9,283 nt of DNA from Nitrososphaerota archaeon (GCA_027886925.1 JAPCJN010000088.1:1-9283), one strand, 5' to 3'; shown: positions 1 through 6,118, numbered from the stretch's first letter. Notes: generated by a model from the letters alone, not told the origin. A program made the numbers and translations.

Positions 1-510
1 CTAGCGAGCAAGGCGGACTCTCGGATAATCGTATTCACACAGTACCGGGACACCATCGCATCGATAGTCGACAGGCTGGCCAAGGACGGGGTCAGCTCGA
101 GCAGGTTCGTAGGCCAGGCGAACAAGACGGACAGCGAGGGCATGGACCAGGCGCGCCAGACCGACGTCCTCGAAAGGTTCGGCGGGGGAGAGTTCAACGT
201 CCTGGTGAGCAGCAGTATCGGAGAGGAAGGCCTTCACGTCCCAGACGTCGACCTCGTCGTCTTCTACGAGGCGGTCCCTTCGGAGATCCGGGCTATCCAG
301 AGGAAGGGCAGGACCGGGAGGACAAGGCCGGGGAGCGTCATAGTGCTCCTCGCGGAGGGGACGGTGGACGAGGCCTATTACTACAGCAGCCTGCACAAGG
401 AGAGGTTCATGAGGAGCCTGGTCACCACGACAAAAGAAAACGACAAGGACGAAGCAAAGTCCGAGAGCAAGGAGACAAAGAAGGCGCCCACCCTCCTGGA
501 CTACGTCTAG
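1..510 (+). CDS. hef: Hef/FANCM-type DNA repair helicase, C-terminal part (5' truncated)
   Basis: This is the last 169 codons of a superfamily 2 helicase whose start lies outside the window. Visible are helicase motif IV (RIIVFTQYRDT, residues 9-19 of the fragment), motif V (VLVSSSIGEEGLHVPDVDLV) and motif VI (AIQRKGRTGR). The IGEEGL..P..DLVVFYE..PS.IR.IQRKGRTGR pattern is characteristic of the Hef/FANCM/Mph1 branch, which processes stalled forks and branched DNA. After motif VI there is a short helical stretch, then a Lys/Glu/Asp-rich tail of about 30 residues, then the stop. No ERCC4/XPF nuclease or HhH domain follows, unlike euryarchaeal Hef. This suggests the helicase-only form seen in TACK archaea, where XPF is a separate protein. 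The protein ends APTLLDYV, which resembles a weak PCNA-interacting peptide. It converges on the acyl-CoA dehydrogenase with 38 bp between the stops. The family call is secure; the full length cannot be judged. Confidence 0.87.
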   Translation, partial: LASKADSRIIVFTQYRDTIASIVDRLAKDGVSSSRFVGQANKTDSEGMDQARQTDVLERFGGGEFNVLVSSSIGEEGLHVPDVDLVVFYEAVPSEIRAIQRKGRTGRTRPGSVIVLLAEGTVDEAYYYSSLHKERFMRSLVTTTKENDKDEAKSESKETKKAPTLLDYV

Positions 511-548
511 GCCCCCGATCCCTGTTTGCTCGGACACTCAACAATTAC

Positions 549-1742
549 TCACTTGTAGGCCTCGAACTCTCTCCCCAGCACGGTCGAGGCTATCTTCAGC
601 TCCATGATCTCGTCCGTCCCCTCGTAGATCCTGGCGACGCGAGTGTCCAGCAGGTGCTTGGTGACGGGCGAGAGTATCGAGTAACCGAACCCTCCGAAGC
701 ACTGCACCGCCGCGTCCGCGGTGTTGTAGGCTGCCCTAGAAGCGACATACTTCGCGACGGCGCTCGCCCTGTCGACCTCTGTCCTCAACTCCAGGTTTCC
801 GCGGTTGTTGTCATACTCCTCCTTCTTGAGCGCGACCTGATAGACGAGCCAACGCGAGGACTCGAGGTTGGCGACCATGGTCGCGATGTGCCTCTGTATG
901 AGCTGGTGCTTTCCTATGGCCTTGCCGAACTGAGTCCTTGAGGTCACCCTCTCTTTTACCTGGTTGATGCAGTCCTCCATCACCCCGAGGCAGCCCGACG
1001 CTATCCCCATCCTGCCGTTGAGCAGCGCCGCGTAGGCGACCGCGAGCCCTCTCCCCTCCTCTCCGAGGACGTCCTCCTTGGGCACCCTGACATTGTCGAA
1101 AGAGAGCAACGACGTGTCTGAGGTGAACAACCCCATCTTCTCCTCCATCCTCATGTCGACGGTGAATCCCGGTTCATCCTTGTCGACAAGGAACGCGGTC
1201 ATCCCCTTCGGCTGGCCCTCCGGGAGCGCGAAGACTATGAGCTTGTTGGCCACCGAGCCGTTAGAGATCAGGTACTTGGACCCTGTGACGTAGTAGTTGT
1301 CCCCGTCCTTCTTGAATGTCGACTTGAGTGTGGAAGGGTCGCTGCCGGCCTCCGGCTCAGTGAGCGCGTAGGCGAAGACCACTTCGCCGGTCGCGGCTTT
1401 TGTCAGGTATCTCTGCTTTTGCTCCTCATTCCCCCACTCTTGGACCGTGAGGCTGCCCAGAGACTGGTGGACGTCGACGTAGGTGATGACGCCAAGGCCC
1501 AGCTGCCCGAACCGCTCCATTGCGAGCGCGTGGACGAGAGGACGAGCCCCCTCGCCCCCGTATTTCTTCGAGATGGGGATCCCCATCAGGTTGTACTTCT
1601 TGATGATCTCCGGCGTCTTGTCGTTGAACTTCCTCTCTATGTATTTCTCGAACTCGACCCTCTCGAAGAGCTTGTGGTCGTCCTCGGTCAGCTTGAGGAG
1701 TCTCGACGCGTCTTCGACCGACCTCGCAAATAGTTTCTCCAT
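549..1742 (-). CDS. Acyl-CoA dehydrogenase
   Basis: A full-length (397 aa) FAD-dependent acyl-CoA dehydrogenase, which forms the alpha-beta double bond in an acyl-CoA and passes electrons to ETF. The N-terminal helical domain (about 1-120) is followed by the middle beta domain with the first family signature (FAYALTEPEAGSD, 123-135). The C-terminal helical domain carries the second signature (QCFGGFGYSILSPVTK, 347-362). E374, in RIYEGTDEI, sits where medium- and short-chain enzymes have their catalytic base. R269-x-QFG (269-273) matches the conserved FAD/dimer-contact region. Length is normal for the family. The ATG at 1742 is preceded by a TTTAAA box centred 32 bp upstream, giving a leaderless or near-leaderless mRNA. 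The exact substrate (straight-chain, branched or aromatic acyl-CoA) cannot be read from sequence alone. No thiolase, hydratase or ETF gene is adjacent, so context does not narrow it. Confidence 0.95.
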   Translation of the reverse strand: MEKLFARSVEDASRLLKLTEDDHKLFERVEFEKYIERKFNDKTPEIIKKYNLMGIPISKKYGGEGARPLVHALAMERFGQLGLGVITYVDVHQSLGSLTVQEWGNEEQKQRYLTKAATGEVVFAYALTEPEAGSDPSTLKSTFKKDGDNYYVTGSKYLISNGSVANKLIVFALPEGQPKGMTAFLVDKDEPGFTVDMRMEEKMGLFTSDTSLLSFDNVRVPKEDVLGEEGRGLAVAYAALLNGRMGIASGCLGVMEDCINQVKERVTSRTQFGKAIGKHQLIQRHIATMVANLESSRWLVYQVALKKEEYDNNRGNLELRTEVDRASAVAKYVASRAAYNTADAAVQCFGGFGYSILSPVTKHLLDTRVARIYEGTDEIMELKIASTVLGREFEAYK

Positions 1743-1752
1743 TGGACGACAC

Positions 1753-1791
1753 GCGAACCGATGAAGTGGGGTTTAAACCATAGCGGTTCGC
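1753..1791. promoter_or_regulatory. Inverted repeat flanking the TATA box, candidate operator
   Basis: GCGAACCG (1753-1760) and its exact reverse complement CGGTTCGC (1784-1791) bracket the GTTTAAAC box, separated by 23 bp. The arm centres are 31 bp apart, about three helical turns, so both arms face the same side of the helix. Bound protein would cover the TATA box and start site of the acyl-CoA dehydrogenase. Against this, the 7-mer CGAACCG also occurs inside coding sequence (1508-1514, 8582-8588), so a single half-site is not specific. Confidence 0.4.
1771..1778 (-). promoter_or_regulatory. TATA box of the acyl-CoA dehydrogenase (GTTTAAAC)
   Basis: An 8-bp perfect palindrome, GTTTAAAC, is one of the few AT-rich spots in this GC-rich stretch. 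Its centre lies 32 bp upstream of the dehydrogenase ATG, so transcription would start only a few bases before the codon. Because the box is symmetrical it could also fire rightward, toward the zinc-ribbon gene, with a leader of about 60 nt. That direction is conjecture. Confidence 0.55.
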
Positions 1792-1862
1792 CTCCGTGCA
1801 ACCGTTCGAGAAGAAGATTGGAGATTGACGATTCCGCCGCCCTCTACTATTACACCTACCAC

Positions 1863-2033
1863 ATGGTGGACTGGAGCACGGTCTTGCAGGCGCCCTCACT
1901 CATAAAGTGCGTTTCGTGCGGCGGGACGATGATGAACGTCGAACCGGTCAGGGACAAGAAGGGCGTGGTCTTCGAGGGGCTCGTCTGCCATGGGTGCAAG
2001 ACGGTAATCTGGGCAAGAAGGAAGGAGACCTAG
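1863..2033 (+). CDS. Small zinc-ribbon protein (56 aa)
   Basis: A 56-residue protein with two CxxC knuckles: C16-VS-C19 (KCVSCGG) and C42-HG-C45 (VCHGCKTVIW). They are separated by 22 residues that read as a beta hairpin, a typical single zinc-ribbon layout. There is no other domain, signal peptide or membrane segment. Such proteins may bind RNA, DNA or a protein partner, but I do not recognise a specific family. ATG 1863 is chosen because the preceding in-frame residues are low-complexity and unlike protein. A TTG at 1818 in the same frame is a possible alternative, and an ATG at 1761 would lie upstream of the likely promoter. The stop (2031-2033) overlaps the stop of the convergent membrane-protein gene, both using one CTAG. 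Confidence 0.75.
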   Translation: MVDWSTVLQAPSLIKCVSCGGTMMNVEPVRDKKGVVFEGLVCHGCKTVIWARRKET

Positions 2034-2740
2034 ACGCCCAGGAACTTTCCCAATACCGCGATCACCGAGATCAGGTATACCGAATATCTGTAGAGCCGAA
2101 GCAAGTATAGCGCGTCCCTCCATCCGGGCGAGTCTCTGCTCATGATGGCGAGATGATGCATCATCACCACGCTGACGCCGACGAAGACCGAGACGGCGAG
2201 CACGAGCAGATCGACGCTCCCGCTTTGGATGAAATACGCTGCGACGAACGGGACGGTCCCCCATGTCAGCCCGAATCCCGGATACGAATGGACGGCCTTC
2301 GGGCTCTCCCGCGGGTAGGCGTATGCCGCGAAGCCCTCGACCGCGACGAACGCCAAAAAGAGGAGATTCCATCTGAGCGCCATGTAGACGCCGACGACGC
2401 CTCCGGCGACTACGGCCAGGAGCCCGATCCACAGCATCGAACGCGGGATGCTGGGAAAGAACGGTGAGAACTTCTCACGGCTCGTCCCGATGTCGATGTA
2501 ATGAGCTCCGACCACGAGCCCGAGGAAGACGGCGAGCATGGAGTAGAGGTAGATTTCCAAGCTGAACTTCGGAGAAAGCACCTCGGCGAACGTAACCCAG
2601 CCGACGAAGACCAGGCTGAAGGGGGTCCTGAGACCGAACACCCAGACGTTCCGCCTCCAGGGTGCCACCAGGTCTGGTTCGACGGGCGGGGTCTCCAACT
2701 CGTCTTCGGCCTCTTTTCGCGTTTCTCGACTAATAACCAT
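2030..2740 (-). CDS. UbiA-like integral membrane protein (236 aa)
   Basis: A 236-residue polytopic membrane protein. A charged N-terminus (1-30) is followed by about seven hydrophobic segments near residues 38-55, 62-82, 101-122, 124-143, 156-172, 176-198 and 215-234. VVGAHYIDIGTSR (77-89) sits where UbiA prenyltransferases have their first Asp-rich motif, but only part of it is kept. The run HSYPGFGLTWGTVPF (151-165) resembles a segment of UbiA-like archaeal and actinobacterial proteins. The canonical second DxxxD motif is not evident. It may therefore be a divergent prenyltransferase-fold protein acting on a lipid or quinone precursor, or a non-catalytic relative. The gene is divergent from a UbiE-like methyltransferase 322 bp away, which makes a quinone or lipid role attractive but unproven. 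No convincing TATA box was found just upstream of ATG 2740. Confidence 0.75.
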   Translation of the reverse strand: MVISRETRKEAEDELETPPVEPDLVAPWRRNVWVFGLRTPFSLVFVGWVTFAEVLSPKFSLEIYLYSMLAVFLGLVVGAHYIDIGTSREKFSPFFPSIPRSMLWIGLLAVVAGGVVGVYMALRWNLLFLAFVAVEGFAAYAYPRESPKAVHSYPGFGLTWGTVPFVAAYFIQSGSVDLLVLAVSVFVGVSVVMMHHLAIMSRDSPGWRDALYLLRLYRYSVYLISVIAVLGKFLGV

Positions 2741-2778
2741 TCGAGTACGACTCGCTGATGCGGCACGAACGCCTGGGC

Positions 2779-2960
2779 AGTTATGCGCCCGATGCCGGGA
2801 TTCGGTTCGTCTCTGTCAGCGGCGGCCAGACAAGGTCGCTGTCTCTGACTACGGCTCGCACTCCTTCTCAGAGTGGGCAGACGGGACGACCAACAGTTTC
2901 TGCGTGGTGTCCGAGCCTGGCGGTCCTACGAATCTTACCGTCACCGCGGTCTACGGCTAG
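2779..2960 (+). pseudogene. 3' remnant of a secreted surface-protein gene, frameshifted
   Basis: This lies in the 322-bp gap between the UbiA-like and methyltransferase genes. One frame, from about 2829 to the stop at 2958-2960, reads as a coherent protein end: VAVSDYGSHSFSEWADG, then about 15 residues, then NLTVTAVYG and stop. This matches the C-terminal repeat of archaeal surface proteins (YGS.tF..W.DG ... LTAVY), a beta-sandwich module. Upstream the frame becomes arginine/cysteine-rich and unlike protein. The adjacent frame instead gives APDAGIRFVSVSGGQ (about 2785-2829), which would precede it naturally, so a single-base deletion near 2829 is likely. No start codon, signal peptide or body of the gene is present. 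The 5' side is occupied by the membrane-protein gene on the other strand. From 2961 to 3018 I see only a (CCCA)3 tract at 2986-2997. Confidence 0.55.
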
Positions 2961-3018
2961 TCAGAAAAGACATGTGGCGCCTCCGCCCACCCACCCATTT
3001 CTTGCGCAACGCAAAGGG

Positions 3019-3026
3019 CTTACATA
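3019..3026 (+). promoter_or_regulatory. TATA-like box of the methyltransferase gene
   Basis: CTTACATA preceded by the purine-rich GCAAAGGG is the best archaeal promoter match ahead of the methyltransferase. Its centre is about 40 bp before ATG 3063, which predicts a leader of roughly 12 nt containing GGTGGAG. That purine run ends only one base before the ATG, too close for a standard Shine-Dalgarno. Confidence 0.5.
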
Positions 3027-3062
3027 TGAAGCGGCTTCGTTCCTCGAACCTGCGGTGGAGGA

Positions 3063-3752
3063 ATGGTCGCCAAAAACGCGCTGGCTCGCAGCATATTCGG
3101 CGGCCTCTCCGGGTCCTACGACTCGGTCCTTGATTGGATGACCCTGCGTCAGGACAGGACATGGAAGCGCAGGATGCTCGAAAAGCTGGCGTTGGGCGGA
3201 GCGGAAAGCATCCTCGACGTGGGCTGCGGGACAGGCGTCCTCGAGGAGGATTACGAGCTGGGCGAATCCAACGTCGTCGGCGTAGACCTCACGAGCGGGA
3301 TGATCCGGCTCGCACAAGGGAAATCCCTTAGATCGCTGTCCATGCTGGGTCTCGCGGACGCCGAGCATCTCCCGTTCCGGGAATCCACGTTCGAAGTCGT
3401 CATCTCTTGCTACGTCCCCAAGTATTGTGACGGAACAAGGTTCGTCGAGGAGCTTGGACGGGTTCTAAGGCCGGGAGGAAAGATGGCGGTCTACGACTTC
3501 ACTCGGCCCCATGGCTACTTCGCGACCTTGCTCAACCTCTACGTGGATTGGTTCATGCCGACCTTCGGGAGGCTCGTCTCGCCTCTGGACCCGTCGCTCG
3601 CCTTCACATGCAGCGTCCTGCCCGGATTGATCCGGTCGACGACTTGGAAGGAGGACGTCGATGCGGCCCTCGCTGGAAACCGGCTTTCGAAGGACGGCGA
3701 AGACGAGATGACGGGTGGAGTGGTAACGATCCTCTGGGCTTCCAAGAAATAA
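3063..3752 (+). CDS. UbiE/MenG-like class I SAM methyltransferase (229 aa)
   Basis: A Rossmann-fold, S-adenosylmethionine-dependent methyltransferase. Motif I is ILDVGCGTG (50-58), the acidic ribose-binding residue is D75 in VVGVDLTSGM (71-80), and ADAEHLPF (99-106) contacts the adenine. LRPGGKMAVYDFTRP (135-149) is the post-motif strand. The N-terminal lead-in (YDSVLDWMTLRQDRTWKRRM, 19-38) and the ending GGVVTILWASK strongly resemble UbiE/MenG C-methyltransferases, which methylate quinone rings in respiratory-quinone synthesis. Other UbiE-like enzymes methylate lipids or small molecules, so the substrate is inferred. Length is near the family norm (about 230-250). An in-frame TGA at 3027-3029 and the absence of earlier start codons fix the start at 3063. 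The divergent UbiA-like gene supports a quinone or isoprenoid role. The dUTPase-like gene follows 43 bp later from its own promoter. Confidence 0.85.
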   Translation: MVAKNALARSIFGGLSGSYDSVLDWMTLRQDRTWKRRMLEKLALGGAESILDVGCGTGVLEEDYELGESNVVGVDLTSGMIRLAQGKSLRSLSMLGLADAEHLPFRESTFEVVISCYVPKYCDGTRFVEELGRVLRPGGKMAVYDFTRPHGYFATLLNLYVDWFMPTFGRLVSPLDPSLAFTCSVLPGLIRSTTWKEDVDAALAGNRLSKDGEDEMTGGVVTILWASKK

Positions 3753-3762
3753 AGGAGATTCG

Positions 3763-3770
3763 CTTTTATC
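3763..3770 (+). promoter_or_regulatory. TATA-like box of the dUTPase-like gene
   Basis: CTTTTATC lies in the 43-bp gap after the methyltransferase stop. Its centre is 29.5 bp before TTG 3796, so the transcript would start at or within a few bases of that codon. Confidence 0.55.
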
Positions 3771-3795
3771 CGTCTGCTCGAAGGTCCTCGATGCC

Positions 3796-4302
3796 TTGTC
3801 GGTCCTGAGCGGCAGCGAGGTCGCCAAGTTCTGCTCTTCCTATAGGAAGGTAAACCCCAACGGCGTCGACCTCGCCCCGAAAGAGGTAAAGTCCATCCCC
3901 GTCGATTCCAAGATCTACCTTCACGGAGAGGAGAGGGGATATGTCGAGAAGGCGTCCGGCAGGGTGACCGACTCGAAGGAAGTGCTCAATCCCGACGCCG
4001 CCGGTTTTTACGACTTCGCCTCGGGGCGCCTCTACGAGCTGAGGTTTCCGAAGGTCTCCATCCCCGCAGACTGCACCGGGTTCGCGTTCCCTCGTTCTAC
4101 TGTGAACAGGTTGGGGATAATCAAGTTAGAAAGCGCCGTCTTCGACAGCGGGTACTCCGGCGAGCCGACGCAGACGATATTCACACCACTCGATGCGAGG
4201 GTGCACAAGGACGAGGCCCTGATCCAGCTCGTCTTCATCAGGAACGAGGCCCCTTCGAAAGAGCTCTACAGCGGCCGGTACCAGAACGAAGCCTCAGGCT
4301 GA
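3796..4302 (+). CDS. dUTPase / dCTP deaminase-fold protein, probable dUTPase (168 aa)
   Basis: A member of the trimeric dUTPase/Dcd superfamily, which keeps uracil out of DNA by hydrolysing dUTP or deaminating dCTP. It starts SVLSGSEVAKF like Dcd proteins (xxLSdxeI), has PNGVDL (21-26) for the usual QPxSxDL, and FAFPRSTVNRLG (96-107) as the phosphate-binding R-S motif. SAVFDSGYSG (113-122) carries D117 in the position of the dUTPase catalytic Asp. The following TQTI replaces the Dcd motif TLE(I/L), so the Glu used as general base in deamination is a Thr here (T127). This favours a pyrophosphatase rather than a deaminase. The C-terminus (LYSGRYQ) is Dcd-like and the Gly-rich arm of classical dUTPase is absent. 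The start is TTG: no other start codon exists in frame between the methyltransferase end and this point. The 3' end overlaps convergent endonuclease III by 9 nt. Confidence 0.85.
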   Translation: MSVLSGSEVAKFCSSYRKVNPNGVDLAPKEVKSIPVDSKIYLHGEERGYVEKASGRVTDSKEVLNPDAAGFYDFASGRLYELRFPKVSIPADCTGFAFPRSTVNRLGIIKLESAVFDSGYSGEPTQTIFTPLDARVHKDEALIQLVFIRNEAPSKELYSGRYQNEASG

Positions 4303-5016
4303 CGTTCTGGCTCCACGGGCCTTGGAGGTGGCGCGCAGCTTCGGCGATACCACGTCCCTGTAATACCTGCAATCGACGCGCAACGTGCAGATCCCGCATC
4401 TTGGTCCAACTGGCTTGCACACAGTCTGCCCGAACCTGACGAACGACTCGTTGAGCGCTAACCAATATCTCCGCGGGACCTTCTTGGCCAGCTCAGCCTC
4501 CGTCTCCTCCGGGGTTCTTGTTTCGACCAAACCGAGCCTGTTCGAGATCCTGTGCACGTGGGTGTCGACGGGGATGGCCGGCTTGTTGAACCCGTAGACC
4601 AGGACGCAATTCGCGGTCTTTCGCCCCACAGAGGGCAACGAGAGCAGGTCTTCCATCTCCGAGGGGACCCTCCCGCCGAACTCGTCGACGAGCCTCTTCG
4701 AGACCGCGATCACGCTCCTCGCCTTCATGTTGTAGAATCCCGCGGGCCTGATGAGCTCTCTCACCTCCGCCACGCTCGCCTTCGCCAGCGCTTCGGGGCT
4801 CCCGAACTTTTCGAACAGCCTCCTGGAAGCGATCGTCGTTCTCTCGTCGCGGGTCCTTTGAGAGAGAATCGTGCCTATCAGGATCTTGAACGGGTCTCCT
4901 TCTTCAGCGTCCTTGAGCTGAGACAGGGCCGTCGCCCTGGAGTCCTTGCTCTCGCGAACCATGACCTTGACTTCGCCGAGGATGCGGCCTATGCTCGCTG
5001 GTCTTCGGTGAGCCAT
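4294..5016 (-). CDS. nth: Endonuclease III (DNA glycosylase/AP lyase)
   Basis: A 240-residue base-excision repair enzyme that removes oxidised pyrimidines and nicks the abasic site. DPFKILIGTILSQRT (41-55) is the start of the helical core. The helix-hairpin-helix LPSVGRKTANCVL (127-139) contains catalytic K133, and PVDTHVHRISNRLGL (149-163) contains catalytic D151; both match E. coli Nth Lys120 and Asp138. The [4Fe-4S] ligands C200, C207, C210 and C216 follow the exact C-x6-C-x2-C-x5-C spacing. The retained Lys argues for the bifunctional enzyme rather than a MIG-type mismatch glycosylase. ATG 5016 is preferred over ATG 4962 because the extra 18 residues (ASIGRILGEVKVMV) look like the usual first helix. 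That start lies 28 nt inside the upstream epimerase gene, implying co-transcription and translational coupling. Confidence 0.93.
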   Translation of the reverse strand: MAHRRPASIGRILGEVKVMVRESKDSRATALSQLKDAEEGDPFKILIGTILSQRTRDERTTIASRRLFEKFGSPEALAKASVAEVRELIRPAGFYNMKARSVIAVSKRLVDEFGGRVPSEMEDLLSLPSVGRKTANCVLVYGFNKPAIPVDTHVHRISNRLGLVETRTPEETEAELAKKVPRRYWLALNESFVRFGQTVCKPVGPRCGICTLRVDCRYYRDVVSPKLRATSKARGARTSA

Positions 5017-5939
5017 GGCTCTTTCTTCCGCCACTCGGCGATGTCGCGGCCAGTCCTCTCCACGTCGTATTCCGGCGCATAGGATATCGAGCCCCAAGAC
5101 TCCTGCTTCTCCAGGATTAGGCCCGCCTTGACCTGGCTGGAAGCGTAGGGCGGCAGCGTCGTCTTCGAGAAGAAACCGCCGTGACTTATCTGCGAGCTCT
5201 TCCCCCAAGCCTTCATGACGCTCATGACCAGGTCGTCCAGACTGGAGTCGAAGGACTTCACCTGGTAGATAATCCCGGTCTCTCCGGCCGAGGCCGCCTT
5301 GAAGAGGGCCTTCGACACGTCCCTGGGATGGGTGAACGACATCGGGGACTCGCTCCCAGGTGGCAGCACGACCTTCCCGCTCTCGATCATCTTCAAGATT
5401 GGTAGCGCCAGCGTCATGTCGCGCGGACCCGTAGCTCTGGCGGCCCTTACTATCTTCACGCGCATCTCGCTCCCCTTGCCGCCTCCCTTCGCGAAATCCT
5501 GAATCAGCTTCTCGGCGCGGAGCTTGGCCACTTGGTAGGGATGGGTCGGGGAAACGACATCTCCCGGCGCGCCGACGCGTTTCTTCTTGGAGCCGTAGAC
5601 GTCGAGCGTGCTAAGGTGGACAAAGTCCTTCACGCCATGCTCCTCTGCCTCCTCCAGCAGGTTGAGGAGTCCCTTCGTGTTAATCTCCAAATAATCCTCA
5701 TGTTCTCCGTGGTCCGGCGTCGGCGACGCGAGGTTGTAGACGACGTTCACCATCTCCATCGGCTCGTGCAGGGAAGCCCTGTCCAGGGGGTCCGCCTCGA
5801 GGCACTGGATTCCGCACTGGTCCATCACGCGGAGATGGGAACCCTTTCGAAACATCCCCTTCGATATCTCCCCCTCTTGAAAGAAGTATTCCGCCAGATG
5901 TCCGCCGACAAAGCCCGTCCCGCCAACGATGAGGTTCAT
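4989..5939 (-). CDS. NAD-dependent epimerase/dehydratase (extended SDR, 316 aa)
   Basis: An extended short-chain dehydrogenase/reductase. The nucleotide-binding motif GGTGFVGGHL (6-15) is at the very N-terminus. LASPTP (70-75) follows the fourth strand, and HLSTLDVYGS (108-117) contains the catalytic S110/T111. PYQVAKLRAEKL (134-145) supplies Y135 and K139 of the YxxxK pair. PMSFTHPRDVSKAL (199-212) is the substrate-domain segment typical of sugar epimerases and 3-beta-HSD-like members. The ATG at 5939 places the Rossmann strand at residue 2. An upstream in-frame ATG at 6011 would add 24 Arg-rich residues and is unlikely. The substrate may be a nucleotide sugar or an isoprenoid/steroid-like alcohol; the sequence does not decide. 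The 3' end overlaps endonuclease III in a different frame. Confidence 0.88.
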   Translation of the reverse strand: MNLIVGGTGFVGGHLAEYFFQEGEISKGMFRKGSHLRVMDQCGIQCLEADPLDRASLHEPMEMVNVVYNLASPTPDHGEHEDYLEINTKGLLNLLEEAEEHGVKDFVHLSTLDVYGSKKKRVGAPGDVVSPTHPYQVAKLRAEKLIQDFAKGGGKGSEMRVKIVRAARATGPRDMTLALPILKMIESGKVVLPPGSESPMSFTHPRDVSKALFKAASAGETGIIYQVKSFDSSLDDLVMSVMKAWGKSSQISHGGFFSKTTLPPYASSQVKAGLILEKQESWGSISYAPEYDVERTGRDIAEWRKKEPWLTEDQRA

Positions 5940-6110
5940 AGGTGCGTCCTGGCCTCGGCGCAAACGACGGCGGATGAGGAGGCGGAGACCCCGGTTCCAC
6001 ACCGCCTCCATTGAGCCGACCCGGACAATTGACCTTCCCCGAACCGACCCAGTCTACGACGACCCACAAGCAATGACAACCAGAAACAGATTCCCGCGAA
6101 GGACGAACCC

Positions 6111-6118
6111 ATAAAACT
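6111..6118 (-). promoter_or_regulatory. Possible TATA-like box for the epimerase-nth pair
   Basis: Read leftward this is AGTTTTAT, close to the boxes of the other genes here. It lies about 175 bp before the epimerase ATG and so would imply a leader of roughly 150 nt. No better box occurs closer to the gene. The long leader makes this assignment weak. Confidence 0.28.

Noticed and set aside
1..537. A 178-codon open frame opposite the Hef helicase
   Set aside because: Antisense shadow of a frame with clear helicase motifs V and VI.
2140..2175. ATGATGG/ATGATGC repeats resembling C/D-box RNA motifs
   Set aside because: They fall inside the UbiA-like coding region, do not match the RUGAUGA box exactly, and have no correctly placed CUGA partner with guide spacing.
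2742..2754. Small palindrome CGAGT-ACG-ACTCG just upstream of the UbiA-like start
   Set aside because: Five-base arms are expected by chance in a GC-rich sequence, and there is no TATA box nearby to give it a regulatory setting.
2758..3141. A 127-codon open frame in the gap before the methyltransferase
   Set aside because: It is Ser/Arg/Thr-rich and runs into the methyltransferase gene in another frame. Only its first part (to about 2829) seems meaningful, as a piece of the frameshifted surface-protein remnant.
4552..5082. A 176-codon open frame opposite endonuclease III
   Set aside because: Antisense shadow. The minus strand has all catalytic and iron-sulfur residues of Nth, whereas this frame has none of any family.
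5940..6011. Upstream ATG 6011 as the epimerase start
   Set aside because: It would add 24 Arg-rich residues before the Rossmann strand. ATG 5939 places the GGTGFVGG motif where the family has it.
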